Shown in pieces: positions 8,352 through 17,267 of a DNA stretch of 64,000 nucleotides. The DNA lies in contig NZ_JBEPNO010000028.1 of assembly GCF_040546275.1 (NCBI RefSeq), positions 1-64,000 on the forward strand, given 5' to 3'. The stretch is from Nakamurella sp040546275 (GTDB lineage: Bacteria; Actinomycetota; Actinomycetes; Mycobacteriales; Nakamurellaceae). The notes under the pieces are model-generated. The model ran no database searches. It was not told the origin of the DNA and saw only the letters and a program-made list of their open reading frames with translations. Position numbers and translations under genes: made by a program. The stretch's first letter is position 1, and the number at the start of each line of letters is the position of its first letter.

Positions 8352-8740
8352 CGTTCACCGCGTCGTCATGCTCGGCGGCAGGCAGGTCCTCAGTGTCGGG
8401 AACGAGCATGCCGGGGCCGCCGGTCAAGGGGCCGCCGGCCCGATGTGGAGCCAGGTTGAAATGCAGGTGCGCGATTCGTTCGCAGAACACGTTGACGTAG
8501 ATCAGCTCTGCCCCGGTGGACACCTTCAAGGCGCCGGTGACGGTGGCAAGAACCTGACCCAGGGTGGCGGCCTCCTTCCCGTCGAGCTGGGTGATGTCAG
8601 GAATGTGGCGCAGCGGTTCCAGGTGCGCGAACCCGGCGATCGGACATCACAGCCAATCTCCACAGTTGGTCTCGCCACACCTCGATCCGCCCCAGGACCT
8701 GGTCGGCCTAGGCCGGTCGGCACAACAGGCAGTCGGGCAT
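8320..8740 (-). pseudogene. Decayed HIT-family hydrolase
   Basis: Reading from ATG 8740 gives the HIT-like start MPDCLLCRPA, then TAG at 8708-8710 (codon 11). The same frame continues as ADQVLGRIEVWRDQLWRLAVM. Near 8635-8650 homology jumps by one base to the frame GFAHLEPLRHIPDITQLDG, which ends in the histidine triad stretch HLHFNLAPHR. Two independent lesions (amber plus frameshift) in a family normally about 140 residues long mark it as a pseudogene. HIT proteins hydrolyse nucleotide phosphoramidates or dinucleotides. The C-terminus runs antisense into the HTH-citrate synthase gene without a clear natural stop, so the left boundary is approximate. Confidence 0.75.
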
Positions 8741-8873
8741 CCCACGATGATGCCGCAATCGGGGCCTTGACGTGATGGCTCGGTTCGGCCGGTTCGGAGG
8801 GTCCAGCGAGCCGCGGTTCGTCTTACCGCGAACAACCCTTTGCTCCAGAGTCGTGGCGCGCCACGCTGGCGGG

Positions 8874-9110
8874 GTGCAACCCGACTTCGGTGGAACAACA
8901 GCGCAGCTCTACGCCAAATACCGGCGCGACCTTCCCGCCCTCCAAGCGGCAGCACTGGCGCAGGAGATCGGACTCCGGCCCGACGATATCGTCATCGATC
9001 TCGGCTGCGGCACCGGTCAACTGGCCGTACCGCTCCAGCCGTACTGCGCCGCAGTGATCGGCACCGACCCGGAACCAGCGATGCTCACCGAACTCAGCGC
9101 GCGGTCCTGC
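8874..9110 (+). pseudogene. 5' fragment of a class I SAM methyltransferase
   Basis: From GTG 8874 the frame reads QPDFGGTTAQLYAKYRRDLP, then the SAM motif DIVIDLGCGTGQLAVPL and the acidic GTDPEPAMLTELSA. This matches the first 75-80 residues of a methyltransferase family normally around 250 residues. Homology stops near 9105-9110 and the frame then reads unrelated residues to a stop at 9198-9200. The downstream DNA is the 3' end of an oppositely oriented kinase gene, so the rest of the enzyme has been deleted or replaced. The product is probably non-functional. Confidence 0.7.
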
Positions 9111-9137
9111 CCTGCACCAGCCCAGTCAAAAGCTGGA

Positions 9138-9620
9138 TCAGTCGGCTTGGTTGGGACCAGTTCTCGCGCCGAGCAGAAGAGTTCGAAGCGCTTGCGGTGA
9201 GCGAACGATGTGTACGTCCGCACCGACGGCGTGCTCGTAGACCGCGCGCAGGACGGCGGGACGCGAACGATAGCGCCAACCGAGCAGCCACCACCAGAAG
9301 TCCCATCTCTCCCGTGAGCGCCGCACTGCACGCCAGGCGCAGCGCACCAACGAGAAGTCAAGGATCAGGACGGTGTCAGCTCGGGCGAGCCGAGTAGCCG
9401 GTGCGTCGTAGGGCCCAAGGTCCCCATCCATGATCCAGAGAGGTGCCGCCGCCAGCACCTGCTGTCTGCGCACCCAAACGTCCACGGAAAGGGGTACGAG
9501 ATCCGACTCCCAGAAATGCTTGTCGAGCTCGACCACCGGAAGCCCGGTAATCTTTCCCAGCTCCACTGCGGCGGTCGACCTGCCCGCACCACCGCGACCC
9601 AAGACGACGACGCGTTCCAC
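9138..9620 (-). CDS. Adenylate kinase-like/topology-modulation P-loop protein
   Basis: This 160-residue protein begins VVVLGRGGAGRSTAA, a P-loop in which the usual lysine is arginine (GRGGAGRST). It continues with LPVVELDKHFW and WIMDGDLG, the layout of the FlaR/topology-modulation adenylate kinase-like group. An arginine-rich lid (RAVRRSRERWDFW) and a closing HIVRSPQALRTLL complete the fold. The lysine-to-arginine change may reduce ATPase/kinase activity. The GTG start at 9620 is immediately before the P-loop strand. It sits between the truncated methyltransferase and the frameshifted GNAT in a partly decayed stretch, but its own frame is intact. Confidence 0.65.
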   Translation of the reverse strand: MERVVVLGRGGAGRSTAAVELGKITGLPVVELDKHFWESDLVPLSVDVWVRRQQVLAAAPLWIMDGDLGPYDAPATRLARADTVLILDFSLVRCAWRAVRRSRERWDFWWWLLGWRYRSRPAVLRAVYEHAVGADVHIVRSPQALRTLLLGARTGPNQAD

Positions 9621-9651
9621 GCTGGTAAGAATCCCCCGAGAGGGATCGAGA

Positions 9652-10164
9652 TCAACCGCTTCCGTGCGCCTGATGGACGATCCCGCTGCGGTGATAACGC
9701 GCCAGCCGGGACCGGCGTCGGATCCTGGCTTCGACGGGCAGATGCGGATGGGTCAGACTTCGGGTAGAGCTGCCTGACCCCTGCGGGCGCGGACGTGAAG
9801 CCGCAAGACTCGATGTGAACGATGTCAAGTGCGGTTCGAAGTCGACATGCAGGTATTCGCACCCGGCTTCGCGGGCCGCGTCCCGAGCTGAAGCCACCAG
9901 CTGCGTTCCGATCCCGCGCCGGCCTGCGGTCGCTGACACCATCGTGTCCTGGAGCCACGCGTGCACGAGGCCGTCCCACACGACGTTGACAAACCCGACG
10001 AGCTCGTCACCGTCTCTGGCCACGACCCAGCCAAGGCTGTGGCTTACCACCAGTGCGTTCCAATCCCATTCGTCATTGGTGAAGATCCTGGTCCCAAACG
10101 CCTGTGCATGCAGTGCGTTGATCTCGTCGTTGGGGAATGCACCACGCCACAGGTAGGTCGTCAT
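9652..10164 (-). pseudogene. GNAT acetyltransferase with a C-terminal frameshift
   Basis: The ATG at 10164 overlaps the stop of the upstream methyltransferase by 4 nt (ATGA). The frame reads a normal GNAT: LVGFVNVVWDG, DTMVSATAGRRGIGTQLV (acetyl-CoA loop) and GCEYLHVDFEPHL. After about 9825 the expected C-terminal strand (SCGFTSAPAGVRQL) is found in another frame, while the original frame runs into unrelated residues to 9652. One indel near 9810-9825 explains this. The last strand contributes to the GNAT fold, so activity is doubtful, but a sequencing error cannot be excluded. Confidence 0.6.
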
Positions 10165-10907
10165 GTCAGTGTCCACGGTTTTCTGGCCTGAAAGACGAGC
10201 GCCGGCGACTGGTCTGAAACGGGTTCGCCACGCCATCCCCCGCGCACCTGGATGTCGCCGAAACCGGCTCGTTCGAGGTCTGCGGTGATCGCCTCGGCGG
10301 TGCGGAAGAACAGGACGCTGGTGTAGATGGATTCGCGTCCATCCTGGAACACATTGTGCGCATCGAACACCACGCGCCCGCCGTCAGCCTCGGTAACCTC
10401 AAGCCACTCGCGGAGGTGGCCGGATGGGATTTCGCGCTCTGTGTAGGTTTCGGACCGGTTCCAATGCGCCCAAGCCCGGGCTGCGGGGTTGCGACTTTCG
10501 AAGCTGATGCCTCCGCCGGGTCTCAAGGCTCCGGCCAGTGACCTCAGCACCGACGGATAGGACTCCGGGCTCAGGTGCATCATGGTGTTTCCGCTACTGA
10601 CCACCAGGTCCACATCACCGGCACCTTCGATCGCGGTGGCGTCACCGTCGATCCAGGTAATGGCTTCTGCCCCGGGTTGACGTCGCGCGTAGCCCAACAT
10701 GGTCGCGCTGGGATCGACGCCGATGACCACCCGCCCGGGTGTTGCCAGGGCTCGAGTCAGGAGCCCGGTGCCGCACCCGAAGTCGAGGATCTTGGTGGCC
10801 CGGACCGTGTTGGCGAGGGTGAGGTAGTACTCGTGGTCGTCGCGGGTCGCATTGTCGCTGTCGTACAGCTCGACCAGCTGCTCATCGCGGTACGAGTCCT
10901 CATCCAT
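10161..10907 (-). CDS. Class I SAM-dependent methyltransferase
   Basis: This 248-residue cytoplasmic enzyme has motif I KILDFGCGTGLLTRAL (about residues 38-53), motif II VIGVDPSATML, an acidic motif III region (WIDGDATAIEGAGDVDLVVSSGNTMMHL) and a post-motif strand LRPGGGISFES. The C-terminal half is a typical small-molecule methyltransferase cap; the substrate is unknown. It is intact and of family length, unlike its neighbours. It is coupled by ATGA to the downstream GNAT, so the two once formed an operon, a common pairing in antibiotic-tailoring or detoxification contexts. Confidence 0.8.
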   Translation of the reverse strand: MDEDSYRDEQLVELYDSDNATRDDHEYYLTLANTVRATKILDFGCGTGLLTRALATPGRVVIGVDPSATMLGYARRQPGAEAITWIDGDATAIEGAGDVDLVVSSGNTMMHLSPESYPSVLRSLAGALRPGGGISFESRNPAARAWAHWNRSETYTEREIPSGHLREWLEVTEADGGRVVFDAHNVFQDGRESIYTSVLFFRTAEAITADLERAGFGDIQVRGGWRGEPVSDQSPALVFQARKPWTLT

Positions 10908-11437
10908 GCCCGCAGGCTACGAACGCCGCCTGATGAAGGCAACTGTTTTCGGACAACGCATCGGCAGGCGCCCCAACAGCCGAACGGTGACTGGATGTCG
11001 ATGACACCATGTCGATGACCACACGCCAGGTCCGATCAGCATTCGCCGTACCGCGACAACCGGCGCTCTGCCCGCCGATACCGTCAGTGCGCCCAACGCG
11101 GGCGAAATGGTCGGCCGGAGGTGCAGCACGAGCGGCGCGCTCCCCCGCCAGCGGCTGACGCAACTCTGGGAGGGCAGATCCGGCGGGGTCACCACCAGGA
11201 CCGAGCACCGGACGACCGACGCTGGGAGCCACCACGACCTCGGAGAAGGCAACGTCGGCGCTCCGGTGACCCCCCGGCCCCTCCGTCACGTGACGTTCGG
11301 GCTGCTGAGGCCTCCGATGGCCCCGGATCACGTGTCTGACGCTCCACGCTTGCATAGCAGATAATGTTTGATTATTTGCCAAGCAGCCAGAGTTGCTGAG
11401 TACCCATCAACGGCCTTCTGGGACGACCGAAACCCGT
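10908..11437. other. 530-bp stretch without a recognisable gene
   Basis: Open frames here give no recognisable domain and switch frame without a consistent codon pattern. A 14-bp tandem duplication (ATGTCGATGA followed by a variable CACC/CCAC) lies at 10995-11022. The part around 11355-11385 (GATAATGTTTGATTATTTGC) is unusually AT-rich for this genome and may mark an old insertion or a promoter. Confidence 0.4.
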
Positions 11438-11884
11438 TCAGGAAGTCTCGGGCGGGGCGACCTTGTCGAGGAGTTCGGCGAGAAGGGCGCGTTCACTGTC
11501 GTCCAACTGGGCGAACAGCTGCTCGCCGGCCTCGGCCCTGGCCTGACTCATCTCGCGCTGGACGTCCTTGCCCCGGTCGGTCAGCGTGACCAGGATGGAT
11601 CGCCGGTTGTCCGGATCGATCGCTCGCAGGACCAGGCCGGTCTGCTCGAGCGCGTCGACCAGACTCGTGGCCGAGCGCGGCACGATGCCCATCCGCGCGG
11701 CCAACTCGCCCATCCGCCACGGCGCATCACCCCGGGACACCAGCCTGAGCATCCGCTCCTGCGCCGGCGTGAGCCCCAGGGGCGCAAGTGTTTTCATCGA
11801 CGAGCGCCGGAGGCGGTGGGCCGACCTCATCAGCCGTTCCACCAGTTCGGCGTTGCTGACACCCGTCGCTGCCTCCTCTGCCAC
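11438..11884 (-). CDS. MarR-family transcriptional repressor
   Basis: This winged-helix regulator of about 148 residues has the helix LTPAQERMLRLVSRGDAPWRMGELAARMGI, recognition region VPRSATSLVDALEQTGLV and wing RAIDPDNRRSILVTLTDRGKDV, which are textbook MarR features. GTG at 11884 is preferred because AGGAAGG lies 7 nt upstream; an ATG at 11977 would add an uncharacteristic arginine-rich leader. It is divergent from an ABC exporter and the intervening 170 bp carry several inverted repeats, so it probably represses the exporter and itself and is relieved by a ligand exported by the pump. Confidence 0.9.
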   Translation of the reverse strand: MAEEAATGVSNAELVERLMRSAHRLRRSSMKTLAPLGLTPAQERMLRLVSRGDAPWRMGELAARMGIVPRSATSLVDALEQTGLVLRAIDPDNRRSILVTLTDRGKDVQREMSQARAEAGEQLFAQLDDSERALLAELLDKVAPPETS

Positions 11885-11969
11885 TGCCTGTCCTTCCTCT
11901 TTCGTGATTCCTGGATGACATCCAAGTCGAACCGCGGGAACATCCGCGCGACCCACCCCGTTGACCCTG

Positions 11970-12027
11970 TGATTCACTTATTGTGAGTCTACCTCAGTAT
12001 GAGCTACACTCACCACATGCAGTGAAC
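11970..12027. promoter_or_regulatory. MarR operator/promoter region of the ABC exporter
   Basis: Several short dyads are packed here: TTCAC/GTGAG around TTATT (11972-11987), CTCA-GTA-TGAG (11993-12003) and CACT/AGTG around a 10-nt centre ending near 12024. TTGTGA (11981-11986) and TACACT (12005-12010) with an 18-nt spacer are a plausible sigma-70-type promoter for the exporter, overlapped by the dyads, as expected for repression by the divergent MarR. Confidence 0.5.
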
Positions 12028-12057
12028 CCATAGGCATCAGAACAGAAAGGAGTGCCC

Positions 12058-13968
12058 GTGAACCCGGCCACTCAGCACACCCCATCCCTCTCGAAAAGCC
12101 CTACAAACCAGACCATCTCCCACAGGCCCGGCCGCGGACCGCGTGACGACCGCCCGGCACCGCCCGCCCAACCCGGCGACATCCGTCGAATTTTCAGCCT
12201 TTTCGCCCGCTTCCGGGCCCAGCTCGGGCTGGTCGCCCTCCTCATCGTCGCGTCGTCGTTGATCTCGCTGGCCTCGCCCTTCCTGCTGCGCGACATCCTC
12301 GACGTCACGCTGCCGAACCGCGACACCCGTGGCACCGTCCTGCTGGCTGCCGGCATGATCGCCGTCGCCATCAGCACCACCGTGCTCGGCGTCGTCCAGT
12401 CCCGGCAGTCCACCCTCGTCGGGCAGGGCGTGATGCACGGCCTTCGCACGTCCGTCTACTCCCACCTGCAGAAACTCTCGCTGAGCTTCTACACCCGCAC
12501 CCGCACCGGCGAGGTGCAGTCCCGCATCGCGGGCGATATCGGGGCCATGCAGGCCACCGTCACCAGCACCGCGACCAGCATCGTCTCCTCCGGCACCACC
12601 GTCATCGCGACCTTCGTCGCCATGCTAGCGCTGGACTGGAAGCTGACCCTGGTCTCGCTGGTCCTGGTCCCACTCTTCGTCTGGATCTCCCGCCGCGTCG
12701 GCGGCATGCGCCGTCAGATCGCCACCACCCGCCAGGAGCGGATGGCCGACATGTCGTCCATGGTGGCCGAGTCGCTGTCGGTTTCCGGCATCCTGCTGAC
12801 CAAGACCATGGGCCGCAGTGCCGAACTCTCCCAACGCTTCTCCGATACGTCAGCCGATCTGGCCGATCTCGAGGTCCGCTCGGCGATGACGGGCCGCTGG
12901 CGTCAGTCCAGCATCGGCATCATCATCTCGGTGCTGCCGGCCGCCATCTACCTGGCCGCCGCCTTCACCGTCTCCGGAACCACCGGGGTGGTCTCTGTCG
13001 GCACGCTCGTCGCGTTCACCACGCTGCAGGGCCAGCTGTTCCGCCCGATGATGCAACTGCTGTCCACCGGCGTCGACCTGCAGACCTCGCTCGCCATGTT
13101 CCGACGGGTCTTCGACTACCTCGACCTACCCATCGACATCAAGGAGCCGGAGCAACCGGCCAGGCTCGAGAACGTCAGCGGGGAACTGCGTTTCAACGAC
13201 GTGACCTTCGCCTACCCGGGCACCGACACCAAAACCCTGCACCACATCGACCTGACGGTTGCCCCCGGCACCCATGTCGCCGTCGTCGGCGCCACCGGGT
13301 CGGGCAAGACCACCCTCGGCTACCTCGGAGCCAGGCTCTACGAACCGGACAGCGGCTCGGTCACCCTCGACGGTGTCCCGCTCGGCGAGCTGACCCAGGT
13401 CGACCTCGCCGGTGCAATCGGCATCGTCTCGCAGGAGACCTACCTGCTGCACGCCTCGATCGCCGACAACCTCCGTTTCGCCGCTCCGGACGCCACCCAG
13501 GACGACCTGGAGGAGGCGGCCAAGGCGGCCCAGATCCACGAGCTGATCGCCGGTCTGCCGGCCGGCTACCAGACCGTCGTCGGTGAACGCGGATACCGCT
13601 TCTCCGGTGGCGAGAAGCAGCGGCTGGCCATCGCGCGGATCATCCTGCGCAATCCGCAGGTGCTGATCCTGGACGAGGCCACCAGCGCGCTCGACACCCG
13701 CACCGAGGCCTCTGTCACGGCAGCGCTCGCGGAGCTCGCCGAAGGTCGCACCACCCTGACCATCGCCCACCGGCTCTCCACCGTGCGTGACGCGGACGAG
13801 ATCGTCGTGATGGACCACGGTCTGATCGTCGAACGGGGCACCCATGACGAGCTCCTCGACGCCGACGGCCCCTACGCCCGCCTTGTCGCCCGGGACGCTC
13901 GGGATTCCCGAGATGCCCCGGAACGCTCGGCCGGTCGCGGCCTGAGCGACCGGATCGCAGTAGCGTAG
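12058..13968 (+). CDS. ABC exporter half-transporter (fused TMD-NBD)
   Basis: This protein of about 636 residues has a six-helix type IV exporter membrane domain (residues 45-340) fused to an ATPase domain. Walker A is GATGSGKTT (about 410), the Q-loop is in SQETYLLHAS, the signature is FSGGEKQ (about 515), Walker B LILDEATSALD (about 540) and the switch His is in TIAHRLST. It should act as a homodimer or heterodimer exporting drugs or lipids. The GTG at 12058 is chosen over GTG 12052 because AAAGGAG lies 5 nt before it. The N-terminus is proline/arginine-rich. Regulation by the divergent MarR is likely. Confidence 0.92.
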   Translation: MNPATQHTPSLSKSPTNQTISHRPGRGPRDDRPAPPAQPGDIRRIFSLFARFRAQLGLVALLIVASSLISLASPFLLRDILDVTLPNRDTRGTVLLAAGMIAVAISTTVLGVVQSRQSTLVGQGVMHGLRTSVYSHLQKLSLSFYTRTRTGEVQSRIAGDIGAMQATVTSTATSIVSSGTTVIATFVAMLALDWKLTLVSLVLVPLFVWISRRVGGMRRQIATTRQERMADMSSMVAESLSVSGILLTKTMGRSAELSQRFSDTSADLADLEVRSAMTGRWRQSSIGIIISVLPAAIYLAAAFTVSGTTGVVSVGTLVAFTTLQGQLFRPMMQLLSTGVDLQTSLAMFRRVFDYLDLPIDIKEPEQPARLENVSGELRFNDVTFAYPGTDTKTLHHIDLTVAPGTHVAVVGATGSGKTTLGYLGARLYEPDSGSVTLDGVPLGELTQVDLAGAIGIVSQETYLLHASIADNLRFAAPDATQDDLEEAAKAAQIHELIAGLPAGYQTVVGERGYRFSGGEKQRLAIARIILRNPQVLILDEATSALDTRTEASVTAALAELAEGRTTLTIAHRLSTVRDADEIVVMDHGLIVERGTHDELLDADGPYARLVARDARDSRDAPERSAGRGLSDRIAVA

Positions 13969-13972
13969 GAAG

Positions 13973-14512
13973 ATGCACCCACCACAGGTGATCGTCGCAC
14001 TCTGCGGACTACCCGGGTCCGGGAAGAGTGCCCTGGCCGAAGATCTCGCGAGAAATTTGGGTGCACCGATTCTCTCGGTCGACCCGATCGAATCGGCGAT
14101 GGTGCAGGTCGGGCTGCCACGAAGCGAGACCACCGGCATCGCGGCCTACGTGGTGGCCGAGACGCTCGCGGCCGAGCAACTCGCGATCGGGCTGTCCGTC
14201 GTCATCGACGCGGTCAACGATTCCCCACTGGCCCGGCAGCAGTGGGTGGGACTGGCCGAGAAGTCCTCCGTCTCAATGATCTTCGTCGAGGTCCGTTGCT
14301 CCGATCCCGCCGTCCACCGGGCCAGACTGGCGGGCCGGCAGCGCGACCTGACGGGCATTCCCGAGCCCGATTGGGCCTCGGTGCAGGCCCGCCGCGCCGG
14401 CCTGGAGCAGTGGACCGACCCGCGGTTGATCGTGGACTCGATGGACTCGAGGTCACACAACGTCACGCTGGCCCTGCGCCAGATCGGGCAAAGATCGACC
14501 GAACGCGACTGA
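13973..14512 (+). CDS. P-loop ATPase/kinase of the AAA_33 (zeta/APS-kinase-like) group
   Basis: This 179-residue protein starts with a P-loop strand (IVALCGLPGSGKSALAEDLA, Walker A at about residues 11-18). It has a Walker B-like VVIDAVNDSP and an arginine-containing lid (HRARLAGRQRDLTGIPEPDW) typical of AAA_33 small-molecule kinases. The substrate is unknown; similar proteins phosphorylate nucleosides, antibiotics or UDP-sugars. It starts 4 bp after the ABC exporter stop, with AGGA very close to the ATG, so it is probably cotranscribed with the exporter. Inactivation of an antibiotic by phosphorylation is a possible but unproven role. Confidence 0.7.
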   Translation: MHPPQVIVALCGLPGSGKSALAEDLARNLGAPILSVDPIESAMVQVGLPRSETTGIAAYVVAETLAAEQLAIGLSVVIDAVNDSPLARQQWVGLAEKSSVSMIFVEVRCSDPAVHRARLAGRQRDLTGIPEPDWASVQARRAGLEQWTDPRLIVDSMDSRSHNVTLALRQIGQRSTERD

Positions 14513-14555
14513 TACCCCGGTGGCACCAACGGGGGACGTCTGGCAATCTTCGGTC

Positions 14556-16112
14556 ATGACTGCTCCGTACGCGAGTCACACCCCCGCTGCCGATTTCCGT
14601 CAGCGTGCCGGAAGGCACCGTCGTGCAATCTGTCCAGCGGGGGTCAGAGGCGCGGTCGCCGTCGTGCTGGTGGCAGCATTGATGTCCATCGTGTTGCCGT
14701 CGTTCTCCGAGGCAGCTTCCACAGCGCCGCAGCAGATCTCGGCCTCGACGGTGGCAGCGCCCGCCGCGATCAACGGTGTACGCAGCACGAAGGTCATCGG
14801 CTACAGCCGTCAGCATCGTCCGATCGTGGCCTACGAGATGGGCAACCCGGCGGCGCCGTTCCGGACCGTCGTGATGGGGTCGATGCATGGCTACTACGAG
14901 CGGGCCGGCGAACAGGTCACGGCCGCCATGCTGAAACTGCCCATCCCCTCGTCGATCCACCTCTGGGTGATACCGACGATGAACCCTGACGGCGATGCCC
15001 TCCACCAACGCGGTAATGCCAGCGGCGTCGACCTCAACCGGAATTTTCCGGTCGGATGGACGTACGTCCCGCCCAGCAGCGACAAGTTCGGCTCGCACTA
15101 CTCCGGCCCCGCGGCGCTCTCCGAGCCCGAGACCCGCGCCATCTACAGCTTTCTCGGGACGATCAAGCCAAATCGGATGGTCTCGATGCATCAACCGCTC
15201 GACGGCGTGGACACCACCGACGGTGGTGCCCGCGACATCAGTTTCCGCAACGCGCTGTCGAGCGGACTCGGCCTGCCCCTCAAGGCCTTCACCTGTCTCT
15301 CGACCTGCCGCGGCACGATGACCCGGTGGCTCACCGCCGCCCAGACCGGCGCCGCGATCACCGTGGAGTTCCGCCAGGACGAGTCGTCGTCCTACCTCAC
15401 CGGACAGGTTCCGCGGGCTATCCTGGCCGCTCTGGCCATCGGGGTGAAACTGCCCCCACTGCCGGTGATGTCGGGGCATTTGGACACCATCCGGGCCACG
15501 CCGGGCGCCGTCACGGTGATCGGCTGGGTGCTCGACCCACAGCGGACGTCGACGCCCGGGTCCGCTTCGGTGACGGTCGACGGTGTCTCGAAAGGCATTG
15601 TCAGCAGCAATGTGTCGCGGCCCGATGTGAACAGGTCCAAAGGTGTGACCGGTAGTCACGGCTTCTCGTTCTCGGTGAGAGCCACCCCTGGCAACCGGCG
15701 GATCTGCGTATACGCCCGTTCGGCCGGCAGTACCTCGGCCACCGCCCTGCTGGGCACCTGCCACGTGGTGACCGTCTGGCCGTTCACCTTCGACGGCAAG
15801 GTGGATCGCCTGACCGGTCAGGTGGGCGCCGTCCGGATCGTCGGCTGGGCGCTGGATCCCCTGTACCCGGCGAGGCGTGCGTGGGTGCGGATCTTCGTCG
15901 ACGGCAGGGCTGCGTCGGACGTCAATACGTCACTGGTCCGGGCAGACGTCAACCGGGCCCGGAGCGCGACGGGCGCCCACGGGTTCGACGTCACGCTGCG
16001 CGTCAAGCCGGGGAATCACACCATCACCGCCGTGCCTCTGCAGATCGGTACCTCCACGCTGCCCGCTCGGCTGCGCGCGGTGACCGTGACGGTCGCGGTG
16101 CCGGCGAAATAG
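14556..16112 (+). CDS. Secreted M14-family zinc carboxypeptidase with two C-terminal repeats
   Basis: This protein of about 518 residues has a Sec-type signal (hydrophobic AVAVVLVAALMSIVLPSF followed by SEAAS, about residues 31-55). The M14 domain covers about 80-300, with DLNRNFP (substrate/zinc region), a second zinc His in VSMHQPLDGVD and the catalytic Glu in TVEF. It resembles murein-peptide amidase MpaA-like members. The first zinc pair is odd: HGYYERAG places Glu four rather than three residues after His (usual form HGxE). Residues about 310-515 hold two tandem beta-rich repeats, each with IGW(V/A)LDP and DVNR...G.HGF. The ATG at 14556 is chosen; GTG at 14520 would only lengthen the N-terminus. 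Confidence 0.8.
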   Translation: MTAPYASHTPAADFRQRAGRHRRAICPAGVRGAVAVVLVAALMSIVLPSFSEAASTAPQQISASTVAAPAAINGVRSTKVIGYSRQHRPIVAYEMGNPAAPFRTVVMGSMHGYYERAGEQVTAAMLKLPIPSSIHLWVIPTMNPDGDALHQRGNASGVDLNRNFPVGWTYVPPSSDKFGSHYSGPAALSEPETRAIYSFLGTIKPNRMVSMHQPLDGVDTTDGGARDISFRNALSSGLGLPLKAFTCLSTCRGTMTRWLTAAQTGAAITVEFRQDESSSYLTGQVPRAILAALAIGVKLPPLPVMSGHLDTIRATPGAVTVIGWVLDPQRTSTPGSASVTVDGVSKGIVSSNVSRPDVNRSKGVTGSHGFSFSVRATPGNRRICVYARSAGSTSATALLGTCHVVTVWPFTFDGKVDRLTGQVGAVRIVGWALDPLYPARRAWVRIFVDGRAASDVNTSLVRADVNRARSATGAHGFDVTLRVKPGNHTITAVPLQIGTSTLPARLRAVTVTVAVPAK

Positions 16113-16397
16113 GGCCCTCCCGCACCACTCCCCGCGCTGCCGCCAGGGAGGCTCGCCGTCAGCGCCGCCCCGCCCTTCGCTGAGTACAACGGGACATCGG
16201 CCGCCCTGGTTCGCCAGCCGGGGCGCAACCCGCGGCCACGCCGCACGGACCTGCAGATCGCCGCGACTGCAGTCGGCCACGGCTTGATGTTGCTGACCAG
16301 AAACGGGAGAGACCTTGCCGGGCTGCGATCCGCGCCCGAGGTGGTCAACATGCCCAATCGACTTCCACCCGGCCAATACTCGTGACGCCGGTCCGTG

Positions 16398-17150
16398 TCA
16401 GACGAGGGCAGGCTGCGCGACCTTGGGTGCCGGGATGGTGATCACGGTGAAGAGTTTCTCGAGGGCCGACTCGACCTCGGCCTTCCACCCGATGCCGGCA
16501 GCGAGCTCGAAACGCAGCCGGGGGTAGCGACGGTGCGGCGCGATGTCGGCGAAGCCAACGGCCCTGGCGAACCCGGCGGGCAGCAGGCAGCGCGGAATCT
16601 CCTCGTCCGGACCACGCTGCTTGGCCCTGGTCATGCGGCCGGGCACATCGCTGTCAACGCCGTCCTCCAGCCCGAAGAGTTCGATCGCCCGCACTCCGCG
16701 GCTGGTGAGTGTCTTGACCACGCCGTTCATCAGGAAGCGGGCCAGGCCCTGCCCCTGGAACTCCGGCAGGATCCGGGCGGTGGTCAGCAGGACCGCGTCA
16801 GGGGAGACCGGGGCGGTCGGGAAGGCCGCCGCACCGGGGACGGCGGTCGGCGGGGCGTAGAGCGCGAAGCCGGCGGGCTGGTCGTCGACGGTGACGATCT
16901 GGCCGGCAGAGCCCCAGGTCAGCATGACTCCGGACAGCCAGACCTCCTTCTCGAATCCGGCATGGTCGGCATCGAGACCGATGGCCGCCGAGGACGGCAG
17001 TTCCCAGTTCACGCAGGAGCGGCACTGTTCGGGGATCTCGCCGATGCTCGACATCGACAGCGGGACCAGCGCTCTGCTCGTCTGCGGCCCCATCGCGTGT
17101 CGTGGTCCCTTCTGTTGCGTTGCCTGTGGCCGGGTCGCCTTGCCGGCCAT
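16398..17150 (-). CDS. GNAT acetyltransferase of the origin-proximal actinobacterial type
   Basis: This protein of about 250 residues has an N-terminal segment with paired cysteines (PEQCRSCVNWEL), then GFALYAPP, DAVLLTTARILPEFQGQGLARFLMNGVV (acetyl-CoA-binding strand and loop) and a C-terminal LPAGFARAVGFADIAPHRRYPRLRFEL. This cysteine-containing GNAT is recognisable from other actinobacteria, where it often lies near parAB and the thioredoxin genes. Its substrate is unknown to me. The ATG at 17150 is supported by GAGG 8 nt upstream; ATG 17093 is an alternative closer to the conserved region. It is convergent with the M14 gene. Confidence 0.75.
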   Translation of the reverse strand: MAGKATRPQATQQKGPRHAMGPQTSRALVPLSMSSIGEIPEQCRSCVNWELPSSAAIGLDADHAGFEKEVWLSGVMLTWGSAGQIVTVDDQPAGFALYAPPTAVPGAAAFPTAPVSPDAVLLTTARILPEFQGQGLARFLMNGVVKTLTSRGVRAIELFGLEDGVDSDVPGRMTRAKQRGPDEEIPRCLLPAGFARAVGFADIAPHRRYPRLRFELAAGIGWKAEVESALEKLFTVITIPAPKVAQPALV

Positions 17151-17267
17151 CTTCAAATCCTCGCCGTGGTCGCGCAGCGCAACCTTCACAGAAGCAGCGC
17201 AACCTTCACAGAATAGGGCGGCCGGATGTCGACACCGTGCCCGGCGACCGAGGTGCGGCTTGCTGGG

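Noticed and set aside
10900..11382. 160-codon minus-strand ORF
   Set aside because: It has no recognisable motif and overlaps equally long frames; I left the stretch as unassigned.
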